Below are positions 27,663 through 36,499 of a stretch of DNA of 41,064 bases, piece by piece (the first letter of the stretch is position 1; each line of letters begins with the position of its first letter). The notes under the pieces are model-generated. The model worked only from the letters and a program-made list of their open reading frames with translations, had not been told where the DNA came from and did not search any database. The DNA is from Pyrinomonadaceae bacterium. GTDB taxonomy: Bacteria > Acidobacteriota > Blastocatellia > Pyrinomonadales > Pyrinomonadaceae. The position numbers were made by a program, and so were the translations under genes. The stretch covers positions 1 through 41,064 of the forward strand of contig JACDEG010000003.1 of NCBI GenBank assembly GCA_013816505.1. Reading direction: 5' to 3'.

Positions 27663-29261
27663 TTAATTGTGCGTCGTGTCCACCGTCGCCGTCGCCGCGG
27701 CGGGCGTCTCTCCGGGCAGGCTCGCCGGGTGGTTGGCGCCACTACTGACCTCACCACGTCCCTCACCACGCCGCCGCCGCCGTCGTCGTCGCTTTTCGAT
27801 GGTGGGCTGTTGTTCGACCCGCCCGTTGATCGTCGCCAGTGCGGCGAGCAGCAGAAACAGCAGCGCGTTGGAAGTGGTGTGCAGTGTGAAGTCGAAGAAG
27901 CTGTGCACCAGCACCGCGAAGCACCCGGCGAGCGCGCCGGTCGCCACGCCGCGCCTGAACTTGTCCTTCGAACGTGCGCGCGCGAATCCCATCCGGAACA
28001 GCATCACCAGGAAGAACAGGCCGAGCACCGCGCCGAGGATGCCAGCGTCAGAGACCACTTGCAGGTAATCGTTGTGCGCCTGTTCGAGCCGGTACAGGCC
28101 GCCGCGCGTGTCGTAGCGCGGGTAGGCGACGCTGAACGCGCCGAGGCCGGTGCCGGTCAGCGGGTGATGACGGATGATGTCCAGCGTGGTCTGCCAGAAG
28201 TGGACGCGCCCGGTGGTCGGGTCGTCGGCGTTGACGGTGCCGACGAAGCGGCTGAGCGATTCTTCGCCGCCGAAGAAAAGCGCCGTGAAGAGAATGCCGA
28301 CGAGCACCGCCGCCCCCAGCCCGGCACTCACCGCCGCGAGCCGCACGCGCCCTTCGCGGTCAAGTTTCCCTTCCCGCTCCGCCCGCCGCCAGCGTGCGGC
28401 AACGAACACGGCGAACAGGAAAAAGATTTCGGCGATGAGGCTGATGATGCCGCCGCGCGAGTTGGTCATAATCAGCGCAATGCTCATCACTAGCGACGAG
28501 AAGCCGTAGAGCAGGCGCCAGTCACGATGCACACCACCCGCCAGCAGCAGGCCGAGCGGCAGACCGAGGATCAACTCCATGTACCCCGCGAAGTGGTGAC
28601 GGTTGATGAACGGGCCGAAGCCGAGACTCTGTGTCGATTCGCGGAGGCCGAAAATCTTATCTGGGCTGACGAAGAACTGCATCAGCGAAAAGAGCGCGAG
28701 CGCGAAGCCGAATATGATAATTGTGCGCGCGACCAGGCGCAGGCGGCGCGGCGTGTCGATGAAGGCCAGCGACGACGCAAAGTAGACGAAGAGCGCCGCG
28801 ATCTGGATCAGCACGATGCGCGTCGTGTACGGGTCAAGCGACAGACTGCGCACCGGCTCGCCCGCCGAGACATCGGCGACCGCCTGGCTGACGGCGGCGC
28901 CCAGTGGCAGCAACTGCACCGCGCCGATCAGCAGCAGGCCGAGTAGCGGCAACTGTAGGACGTTGCGACTGAATCGCAGGCGCCGGCTGCGCCACGCATC
29001 GACGTACCAGAAGAACACGACCAGCCCGGCGCCCGCTTGAAACAGGCCGAGCGACCAGCCATGTACTGTGCCGAAGGCGACCGTCGAAAGCACCACCGCG
29101 AGGCACAGCGTCAGGATGATGAAGCGGCTTGCCAGCGTCCGCACCGGCCCGGCGGCGGCGTCCGTGCTAAGCGGGTCCGCGAGTGCTTGCGTTGTCGCGG
29201 CGGGTTCCGCTGTCCGCGCCGGAACTATTGCCTCGGCTGGGTTGGAAATCGAAGTGGTCAT
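27663..29261 (-). CDS. O-antigen ligase family membrane protein
   Basis: Multiple TM segments; LTGTGLGAFSVAYPRYDTRGGLYRLEQAHNDYLQVVSDAGILGAVLGLFF. Start could alternatively be GTG at 29144, which avoids overlap with the upstream gene. Confidence 0.88.
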   Translation of the reverse strand: MTTSISNPAEAIVPARTAEPAATTQALADPLSTDAAAGPVRTLASRFIILTLCLAVVLSTVAFGTVHGWSLGLFQAGAGLVVFFWYVDAWRSRRLRFSRNVLQLPLLGLLLIGAVQLLPLGAAVSQAVADVSAGEPVRSLSLDPYTTRIVLIQIAALFVYFASSLAFIDTPRRLRLVARTIIIFGFALALFSLMQFFVSPDKIFGLRESTQSLGFGPFINRHHFAGYMELILGLPLGLLLAGGVHRDWRLLYGFSSLVMSIALIMTNSRGGIISLIAEIFFLFAVFVAARWRRAEREGKLDREGRVRLAAVSAGLGAAVLVGILFTALFFGGEESLSRFVGTVNADDPTTGRVHFWQTTLDIIRHHPLTGTGLGAFSVAYPRYDTRGGLYRLEQAHNDYLQVVSDAGILGAVLGLFFLVMLFRMGFARARSKDKFRRGVATGALAGCFAVLVHSFFDFTLHTTSNALLFLLLAALATINGRVEQQPTIEKRRRRRRRRGEGRGEVSSGANHPASLPGETPAAATATVDTTHN

Positions 29262-30534
29262 ACCAAACTTTCCCGAAAATCGGACACGTTGATTGTCCGC
29301 AGTCTTGTCGTGTGATGCGTACGGTGACGGCCTCTGAGTTAACCGGCACGCTGAACTCCAGCGTCACCTCCTGCCACTCAATGCTGCCATTAGGGAGCGG
29401 CGTCGAGGCGGCCAGCACGCGCGACGGGTCGGTGGAGTCCACCACGTCGACGAGCGGCGTGCTGACGCTCTTCAGGTCCTCGGCGCGAACCCAGAAGGTG
29501 AGGCGGTACTTAGCCTGCGGCTCGACCACCACGATCTGCGCGATGCCCTTGAACTGCGGCGAGGTTGGCTCGTTAAAGACGATGCGCACGCCCCGCGCGC
29601 CGTCGCGGTGGGTGCGTGTGTCGATGGCGACCTGGGTCTGGCCGCCGGGCGGCATCTGCCACCCGAAGAGGCTGGTGCCCGCCCGGCCAATATTGTTCTC
29701 GAAGCTGCCGTTGGCGAGTTTTCCCACCGCGAGTTCACTCTCGCCAGTGATTTCGCGGTGCGTGGCGAGGGCCGCGATGAAGCGTTTGTTCACCGCCAAC
29801 GTGCCGAGCAGTCGCTCGCCGGCCGGACGCAACTCCCTCTTCTCCTGCGCGCTGAAACTCGACCAGACGCGCAGGGCCTCGTCGAGCCGCTTTTGGTTGG
29901 CGAGACTCTCGACGATCTCGCCGCGCACCGCCGGCGTGTTCCCGAAGGCCTCCGCCACCGCCTTGAAGTCGTTGCCAAAGACGCGCCACGCCAGCCCCAT
30001 CACCGGCGGACGCAAGCCCGGGTCGGCCTCGCTCGCGCGGCGCAGTTCCGCGAAGGCTTCGTCCGTCCGCTCCTGCCGCAGCAGCACGTTGCCGAGGTGC
30101 CAGCGCGGGTAGGCATACGCCGGGGCCAACTCGACGGCGTGCCGCAGCGCCCGCTCGCTGCCGGGCAGGTCGCCCGCCTGGCGGCGCGCGTTCCCCAACT
30201 CGACCCACAGGCGGTAGTCGTTCGGTGAAAGACTGGTGGCGCGCTCGTACCCGCGCAGCGACTGCTCCAAGTCTTCCGGCAGAAAAGTTTTACGCCGCAG
30301 CACGGCCAGCGTGAAGTGCGCCTGCGGGTCGTCGGGCGCGAGCCGCGTCGCGCTGCCCGCCATCTCGACATCCGCCGGATACGACGCCATCGTGTTGCCG
30401 ACAAACCAACGGGCGCCGGTCCACACGCCGGCCAGCACCAGCACCACCGGCACGGCCAGCAGCACACGTCGCCAGAGCGGTTCGACGCTCAAAAGTTTTA
30501 ATTGCTCGGGTTTAGTTTCCGGCCCACTCGACAT
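29167..30534 (-). CDS. Membrane-anchored TPR protein with C-terminal jelly-roll/CBM-like domain
   Basis: N-terminal TM, repeats such as ERATSLSPNDYRLWVELGNARRQAGDLPGSERALRHAVELAPAYAYPRWHLGNVLL, then ENNIGRAGTSLFGWQMPP…RLTFWVRAEDL…WQEVTLEFSVP. Confidence 0.8.
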   Translation of the reverse strand: MSSGPETKPEQLKLLSVEPLWRRVLLAVPVVLVLAGVWTGARWFVGNTMASYPADVEMAGSATRLAPDDPQAHFTLAVLRRKTFLPEDLEQSLRGYERATSLSPNDYRLWVELGNARRQAGDLPGSERALRHAVELAPAYAYPRWHLGNVLLRQERTDEAFAELRRASEADPGLRPPVMGLAWRVFGNDFKAVAEAFGNTPAVRGEIVESLANQKRLDEALRVWSSFSAQEKRELRPAGERLLGTLAVNKRFIAALATHREITGESELAVGKLANGSFENNIGRAGTSLFGWQMPPGGQTQVAIDTRTHRDGARGVRIVFNEPTSPQFKGIAQIVVVEPQAKYRLTFWVRAEDLKSVSTPLVDVVDSTDPSRVLAASTPLPNGSIEWQEVTLEFSVPVNSEAVTVRITRQDCGQSTCPIFGKVWYDHFDFQPSRGNSSGADSGTRRDNASTRGPA

Positions 30535-30638
30535 AAGTTTGATCTCACATCACTGCAACCTTCAGAGGTTGCCGTCAAATGCTGCCACGCGCCACTTATC
30601 ATGCGGCGCGGGTGGCGCCGTGGATACGATTCCATTTT

Positions 30639-32453
30639 TCAATTGACGTCATCATCACCGGTGAGCGACTCGATCTCAATCCGCATCCGCTTCAACGCGA
30701 CGTGCGCCTCTTCGCAGTCGCGCAGGATTTCCCGGACGCGATGCTCCGAAAATTGCGCGCTGGAGATTAACACCTCCTCGACCTTTTGATCGGCGCAGAC
30801 GCCGCGCAACGCGCCGTTACCGCCGAAGACGCGGAAGCCATGAACGACTTTTCCCGCCTTCAGCGGATCATCATCGACAAATCCGACCGGCACGTACCGC
30901 AGCCGTGGGTTGTTCAGCATCTCGCGGAGCAGCAGATCGCCGGCGTCGCCCGCGCCGTAGATCAGCACCCGCCGCCCGACGCCTGACGCGTGCGGCGTCG
31001 GCAGTATTTGGCGGAACAAGCGAAAGGCCATGCGGCTCCCCGCCAGCATCATCAGCAACAGCATGCCGTCAATCACGAAGACGGTGCGCGAGAAACCTTG
31101 GAAGCGGAACGCGAACAGAATCGCCAGCACGCTCCCCAGCGAGCCGAGCGCCACCGCCTTCGCGAACACGATAAAGTCGTCGACGCTGGTATAACGCCAG
31201 ATGCCGCGATAGACGCCCGTCACAAGGAAGGCCGCCATCTTGATGAAGACCAGCACCGGCACGGTTTGCAGGAAGAGTTGCCGCGTGCCGCTCTCCGCCA
31301 GCGACCCGAACAGCAGCGCGTACGCGCCATAGTAGGCGAGGATAATCAGGACCACATCGAGCAGCACTTCGAAGAAGCGTCGCTTGTACGACAAATCGAT
31401 TAAAAACGCGAACAGCGCTTTATCGCGGACCGCTTTGATCTCGCTCTCGTCATACACCTTGACGCCCGCGAGGTAGACGCCGAGCAGCGTCAGCACCACC
31501 GTGAAGCCGAGGATCGCGGCGAGACTCGTATCGATTTTCGAGTCGCGCACCAACAGCGCGAGCATTCCCGAAAGCGCCGCGAAGCCGTAGAGCATCCACA
31601 CCGCGCGACGCTCCGACATCCCCAGCGCGACGAGTCGGTGCGACGTGTGGTCGCGCCCGCCCTGCGACGCGGAGCGCCCGGCCAACTTGCGCAGGATGGT
31701 GACGAACGTAGTGTCGAAGATGGGCACGAACAGAATCAGCACCGGCACCGCGAGCACCGGCAGGAACGAACGCGAGCGCCCGCCCGCCGCACTCAACAAC
31801 GCCGTGCTCGACAGAAAGAATCCGACGAACATCGAACCGCAGTCACCCATAAAGATTGACGCCGGATACGAGTTGTAGATCAGGAATCCAATGAGCGCGG
31901 CGGCGAACACGCCGAGCATCAATGCCTCGTTCGGCTGCCCGTTAGCGAGAAAGCTGAAGGCCAGCGTGGTCGAAGCGATGGCCGCGATGCCGGCGGCGAG
32001 TCCGTCCATGTTGTCGAGCAGGTTGACCGCGTTGGTGATGCCGATCAGCCAGAAGATCGTGATCGCCATGTTGAGCGGGGCCGAGGCTGTCCACGGCAGC
32101 GTCAGGCCGTAGTAAATCACCAGTGCCGCGCCCATCACCTGCCCGATCAATTTCTGGTACGGCTTGATGCGCAGCACATCGTCGACCAACCCGACCGCGA
32201 ACAGGAACGCGCTCGCCGCGAGCACCACCAACGTGGACGGCGTGTGTTTGAGCGTCGCGAGTTGGGCCAACGCGACGCTCAGAAAAATCGCCACACCGCC
32301 CAACATCGCCGTCGGCTTTTTATGCCAGCGGTCTGCCTTCGGGCGCGCCACCGCGCCGACGCGACGCGCCAACGCCCGCACCAGCGGCGTCAGGGCCAGC
32401 GCGAGCGCGAACGACAGGGCAATAGCGTACGGTGACAGTGAGTTCGAAAACAT
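30639..32453 (-). CDS. Fusion: WecA/TagO/MraY-type polyprenyl-phosphate sugar-1-phosphate transferase plus FlaA1/CapD-like TM and nucleotide-binding region
   Basis: GLVDDVLRIKP, NAVNLLDNMDGLAAG, IFMGDCGSMFVGF, GRDHTSHRL (PNPT motifs) followed by KRRFFEVLLDVVLIILAYYGAY and RRVLIYGAGDAGDLLLREML…VGFVDDDPLKAGKVVHGFRVFG. Confidence 0.9.
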   Translation of the reverse strand: MFSNSLSPYAIALSFALALALTPLVRALARRVGAVARPKADRWHKKPTAMLGGVAIFLSVALAQLATLKHTPSTLVVLAASAFLFAVGLVDDVLRIKPYQKLIGQVMGAALVIYYGLTLPWTASAPLNMAITIFWLIGITNAVNLLDNMDGLAAGIAAIASTTLAFSFLANGQPNEALMLGVFAAALIGFLIYNSYPASIFMGDCGSMFVGFFLSSTALLSAAGGRSRSFLPVLAVPVLILFVPIFDTTFVTILRKLAGRSASQGGRDHTSHRLVALGMSERRAVWMLYGFAALSGMLALLVRDSKIDTSLAAILGFTVVLTLLGVYLAGVKVYDESEIKAVRDKALFAFLIDLSYKRRFFEVLLDVVLIILAYYGAYALLFGSLAESGTRQLFLQTVPVLVFIKMAAFLVTGVYRGIWRYTSVDDFIVFAKAVALGSLGSVLAILFAFRFQGFSRTVFVIDGMLLLMMLAGSRMAFRLFRQILPTPHASGVGRRVLIYGAGDAGDLLLREMLNNPRLRYVPVGFVDDDPLKAGKVVHGFRVFGGNGALRGVCADQKVEEVLISSAQFSEHRVREILRDCEEAHVALKRMRIEIESLTGDDDVN

Positions 32454-32533
32454 GCCTTAGTTTGAGGGGGTCGATCTGTTCGAAAGCCTGGAAAAGCTAT
32501 TCGATGTGTCCTGAGAAATCAAGCACGGAAAGA

Positions 32534-32723
32534 AGTCTGGAGTCTGGAGTCTGGAGTCTGAAGTCAAATCACCGAAAGTCTATTCTCCCTGATGTGCGTC
32601 ATCTTTCCGCCCCTCGCGTGTATAGAAGCAACAATCTCTCGACAACGACCTTCAACCTCGCCACCTCAGCACTCACACATCAGGTTATCCCGACTCCCGA
32701 CTTCAGACTCCAGACTCCAAACT
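32534..32723. repeat. Inverted-repeat element, AGTCTGG-type heptamers (arms 32534-32561 and 32696-32723)
   Basis: Left arm AGTCTGG x3 + AGTCTGA; right arm on opposite strand AGTTTGG AGTCTGG AGTCTGA AGTCGGG (a fifth AGTCGGG follows). Confidence 0.85.
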
Positions 32724-32728
32724 ATCTT

Positions 32729-33697
32729 TCAGCGCCCGCTGTGATATGCGATGACCTTTTGCAGAATTCCGTCCAGCGTCATTTCGGGGTGGAAGCCGAC
32801 CTGCGCGTCGATCTTTGTGATGTCGGGAACGCGGCGCGGCATGTCTTCGAAGCCTTCTTCGTAAGCTTCGTCGTAGGGCACCAGCACGATCTCAGAGTCG
32901 GAATTGGTCAACTCCTTGACGCGGTGCGCGAGTTCGAGGATCGAAACCTCTTCGTTCGAGCCGATGTTGAAGACCTTGCCGACCGCGCCGGGGTCGTCCA
33001 TTAACTTCACGAGCGCGCCGACGATGTCGCCGACGTAGCCGAAGCAGCGCGTCTGCTGGCCGTCGCCGTAGACCGTCAGCGGACGGCCCGCCAGCGCTTG
33101 CCTGACGAAAGTCGGAATGACCATCCCGTACTGCCCGGTCTGGCGCGGCCCGACGGTGTTGAAGAGGCGCACAACGATGGTCGGCAGTTTCTTCTCGCGC
33201 CAGTACGCGAGCGCCAGAAATTCGTCAATCGCCTTCGAGCAGGCGTAGCTCCAACGCCCCTTGACGGTCGCGCCCATCACCAAATTTCCGTCCTCGCGAA
33301 ACGGCACCTGGTCGCTCAGGCCGTAGACCTCCGAGGTCGAAGCGATCAGCACCTTCTTCTTCTTCTTGTTGGCCACCGCCAGCACGATCTCTGTGCCGCG
33401 CACGTTGGTCTCGATGGTGCGCACAGGGCTTTCGACGATTAGCTTGACGCCGACCGCCGCCGCCAGGTGAAAGACCACGTCGCACTGATCGACCAGTTCG
33501 GCGATGACCGGATGATTCTGCACCGTGTCGATGGTGTAGTGAAAACGCTCATGCTTCTTCAGGTGCGCGATGTTGTCGATGCTGCCGGTTGACAGATCGT
33601 CGATCACATGCACCTCGTCACCGCGCTCGATGTAGGCGTCGGACAGATGTGAACCGATGAATCCCGCCCCGCCTGTAATCAATACTCGCAAATTCAT
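32729..33697 (-). CDS. NAD-dependent epimerase/dehydratase (SDR family)
   Basis: ITGGAGFIGSHLSDAYIERGDEV, ASTSEVYG, YACSK catalytic motif, RLFNTVGPRQTGQYGMVIPTFVRQAL. Confidence 0.92.
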   Translation of the reverse strand: MNLRVLITGGAGFIGSHLSDAYIERGDEVHVIDDLSTGSIDNIAHLKKHERFHYTIDTVQNHPVIAELVDQCDVVFHLAAAVGVKLIVESPVRTIETNVRGTEIVLAVANKKKKKVLIASTSEVYGLSDQVPFREDGNLVMGATVKGRWSYACSKAIDEFLALAYWREKKLPTIVVRLFNTVGPRQTGQYGMVIPTFVRQALAGRPLTVYGDGQQTRCFGYVGDIVGALVKLMDDPGAVGKVFNIGSNEEVSILELAHRVKELTNSDSEIVLVPYDEAYEEGFEDMPRRVPDITKIDAQVGFHPEMTLDGILQKVIAYHSGR

Positions 33698-33704
33698 TCT
33701 CCTT

Positions 33705-35033
33705 TTAAATCCGCTGCCCTGATGAGTTGCTGCTTTGATGAACCGCCACCGTCGTGGGCCGCAGCAGGTCGTTGTATAAATTGCTGATGTCGACGACCAG
33801 CCGTTCCTTCGAATAGTTATTTCTCACGAACACGTGCCCGCGTTCGCCCAACTCGGCCCGCAGATTTTCGTCGCCGATGATTCGCCGGAGCGCGCGGCTG
33901 AAAGCTTGCGCATCGCCGGCGGGCACTCTCAGGCCGCGCTCACAGATTAGATAACCGTCGTCCTGTGCCGGCTCCGTCGAAGTCGGATGCCGTGCGACAG
34001 GGCCGAGCAGATCGACCACGCCGCCAACCGCCATCGCCACGACGGGGCGCGCGTTCGCCATCGCTTCGATCAGCGTCAGTGGCGTCCCTTCATTGCGCGA
34101 AGTCAGTGCCACGACATCGAGCGCGGCGTAGAAATTCTCCGGGTCGTCGCGCAAGCCGGTGAACATAACATCTTCGTCGACGCCGAGCACGCGCGCACGC
34201 GCTTCGAGAGAGGGCCGCAAGTGTCCGTCGCCGACGATCAGAAAGCGCACGCGCGACGATGATGAGACGGTTGTCGCCGCGCGTTCCATCCGGCCCGACT
34301 CCTTTTTGTAGAGCGCGACGGCCTCAAGGAACAACTCGTGGTTTTTAATCTCCGTCAATCGCCCGACGACGCCGATCAGCACCGAGTCGTCCGTGATGCC
34401 AAAGGCTTCGCGCGCCTCCGCCCTCCGCTCCGACCACTTATCGAACGCGCCGAGATCGAGGCCGAGCGGGATCACCGCGAACTGCGAGTCGCGCCCGACG
34501 CCGAACTCTGTGTGTATCTCGCGGTACTGCTGCGGGCTGATGACGATGATGCGGTCGGTCGCGAGGCGCGCCAGAATCTTTTCGATGGTGAGGAAGAAAC
34601 GAGTCTTCGCCGCACCGTAGTAACTGTGAAAGACGTGCCCGTGATACGTGTGCACGAATCGGCAGCGGCGCGGACGAGCGAATAACATGCCCGGCGTCAG
34701 CCAGCGATAACAGAGTCCCGCGACGCGCCCGACCGTCCCCGCCTTCGCCGTGTGCGTGTGCACGATGTCCGGGCGCTCGCGCCGCAGCAGGCGATAGAGT
34801 TTCCAAACCGTTACCGCGTCACGCCACGAAATCTCGCGGCTCATCTCCGGGAGGACCTGCGGCACGACGCCCAGCGCGCGGACGAAGTAGCTCATGTCAT
34901 CCTCGCCCGGTGGCACGACGCCCGTCACCAGCACCGATTCATACCCGGCGCGCGGTAGCTCCGCCGTCAGCCACGCGACGTGGCGCGCGGGGCCGCCGAC
35001 GTTCAGCCGCGCAATGATGCGGACTACCTTCAT
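33705..35033 (-). CDS. Glycosyltransferase family 4
   Basis: VVRIIARLNVGGPARHVAWL, DIVHTHTAKAGTVGRVAG, SRNEGTPLTLIEAMANARPVVAMAVGGVVDLL. Confidence 0.94.
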   Translation of the reverse strand: MKVVRIIARLNVGGPARHVAWLTAELPRAGYESVLVTGVVPPGEDDMSYFVRALGVVPQVLPEMSREISWRDAVTVWKLYRLLRRERPDIVHTHTAKAGTVGRVAGLCYRWLTPGMLFARPRRCRFVHTYHGHVFHSYYGAAKTRFFLTIEKILARLATDRIIVISPQQYREIHTEFGVGRDSQFAVIPLGLDLGAFDKWSERRAEAREAFGITDDSVLIGVVGRLTEIKNHELFLEAVALYKKESGRMERAATTVSSSSRVRFLIVGDGHLRPSLEARARVLGVDEDVMFTGLRDDPENFYAALDVVALTSRNEGTPLTLIEAMANARPVVAMAVGGVVDLLGPVARHPTSTEPAQDDGYLICERGLRVPAGDAQAFSRALRRIIGDENLRAELGERGHVFVRNNYSKERLVVDISNLYNDLLRPTTVAVHQSSNSSGQRI

Positions 35034-35038
35034 AAAGC

Positions 35039-35131
35039 GGGGGTCGGGGGTCAGGAGCCGGGGGCCGGGATAATATGAAGAACTAACTGCAATCTTCTCA
35101 ACTGACCCCTGGCCCCCGACCCCCGACCCCT
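35039..35131. repeat. Inverted-repeat element, GGGGGTC-type heptamers, four per arm (arms 35039-35066 and 35104-35131)
   Basis: Left GGGGGTC GGGGGTC AGGAGCC GGGGGCC; right on opposite strand AGGGGTC GGGGGTC GGGGGCC AGGGGTC. Confidence 0.85.
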
Positions 35132-35133
35132 AT

Positions 35134-35673
35134 TTAATCTTCCATCGTGAAGATCGTCGCGGGATCGTCCTCGTGCCTGATCTCGTCCACTTCTTCGCGG
35201 CGGCCTTCGCCCATGAAGAGACGGTTCGGGCAGTTGATAACGATGCCGGGAACGTGCCCGATGTTGCGGTAAGCGTGCGCGACGCCCTTCGGGACGATCA
35301 CCGATTTCGCGCTGTCCTCGCCGACGAAAAGCGTCATCACGTGCCTGTACGTTTCAGAGTCGGGGCGGTTGTCCCACATCCGCATCTTGAAGTTCGACGG
35401 CCCGATGAAGCAGAAGAGGTCGGCTTGATCGACGTGCTCGTGCGGCCCGCGTTGGACACCCGGCATCGACGCCGAGACGTAGTTCATCCGCGGGTGAAAC
35501 TCCGCGTCCAGTTCGTCGTGGCGGAACAATTCGGCCAGCCATCCGCGCTCGTCGACGAACTTGCGCAAATCGCGCACGACGACGCCCTGAATCTTGCCGC
35601 GCTTGAACGGCGATGCGGACGACGCCGCAGAGGAAAGCGACGCGGTTGACGAAGGCTTAGGCTTTGGCTGCAT
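35134..35673 (-). CDS. dTDP-4-dehydrorhamnose 3,5-epimerase-like (RmlC-type cupin) protein
   Basis: IQGVVVRDLRKFVDERGWLAELFRHDEL, RGPHEHVDQADLFCFIGPSNFKMRMWDNR, VPKGVAHAYRNIG. Confidence 0.85.
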   Translation of the reverse strand: MQPKPKPSSTASLSSAASSASPFKRGKIQGVVVRDLRKFVDERGWLAELFRHDELDAEFHPRMNYVSASMPGVQRGPHEHVDQADLFCFIGPSNFKMRMWDNRPDSETYRHVMTLFVGEDSAKSVIVPKGVAHAYRNIGHVPGIVINCPNRLFMGEGRREEVDEIRHEDDPATIFTMED

Positions 35674-36409
35674 CGATGACCTCCACTTTGTTCGCGCCGG
35701 TTTCGGCGACGAGGTTCGAAGCGTGCAGCAAACTCTCGAACGTGCCGGCGTCGGTCCACCAGCCGTCGAGTTCGTCCCACGTCATTTCGTCGCGCTCGAT
35801 GTAGGCGTTGTTAACATCGGTGATCTCCAATTCGCCACGTGCTGACGGCTTCAGAGTACGCACGATGTCGAACACCTGCGCGTCATACATATAGACACCG
35901 ATGACGGCATAATCCGACTTCGGCGCTGACGGCTTCTCTTCAATCCGCAGCACACGTTTGCCTTCGATCTCCGGGACGCCGAACCGCTGCGGGTCAGTGA
36001 CTTTCTTTAAGAGAATCTTCGCGCCGCCGCCCTGATGCCGGTACGCACGCACCGCCCGGTGGATATTCCCCTCGATGATGTTATCGCCGAGCACGATGCA
36101 GAGCGGCTGACCTGCCGCGAAATGCTCCGCCAGCGCGAGCGCATCAGCGATGCCGCCCTCGCCCTCTTGGTACGTGTAGTTGAGATGCTTCAGGCCGAAC
36201 GCCTTACCGTTGCCGAGCAGTTTAAGAAAGTCCCCGGCCGAATTCCCGCCGGTCACGATCATGATGTCCTCGATGCCGGCGTTAACCAGCGTTTGAATCG
36301 GATAGTAGATCATCGGCTGATTGTAAACAGGCAGCAGGTGCTTGTTCGTCACCGCCGTCAACGGCCTCAAACGCGACCCGAGGCCCCCGGCTAATACGAC
36401 CCCTTTCAT
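35657..36409 (-). CDS. Glucose-1-phosphate thymidylyltransferase-like sugar nucleotidyltransferase (RmlA family)
   Basis: MKGVVLAGGLGSRLRPLTAVTNKHLLPVYNQPMIYYPIQTLVNAGIEDIMIVTGG; overlaps next ORF by 17 bp. Confidence 0.93.
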   Translation of the reverse strand: MKGVVLAGGLGSRLRPLTAVTNKHLLPVYNQPMIYYPIQTLVNAGIEDIMIVTGGNSAGDFLKLLGNGKAFGLKHLNYTYQEGEGGIADALALAEHFAAGQPLCIVLGDNIIEGNIHRAVRAYRHQGGGAKILLKKVTDPQRFGVPEIEGKRVLRIEEKPSAPKSDYAVIGVYMYDAQVFDIVRTLKPSARGELEITDVNNAYIERDEMTWDELDGWWTDAGTFESLLHASNLVAETGANKVEVIDAAKA

Positions 36410-36499
36410 TCAATAGCCTCCTCAGAAAAGTAGTGACAAATACTGGGTAGATAAGTCGGAGCAGAATTTTCTCGTGTCGCCACGGCCCCTCGTCGCCCG

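Noticed and set aside
27768-27800. CGC/CGT trinucleotide run giving a poly-Arg stretch near the C-terminus of the O-antigen ligase
   Set aside because: Probably a simple-sequence expansion in a cytosolic tail; no further structure.
30555-30572. Perfect 7-bp hairpin GCAACCT-TCAG-AGGTTGC upstream of the TPR gene
   Set aside because: No U-tract for a terminator and too short to exceed chance in 41 kb.
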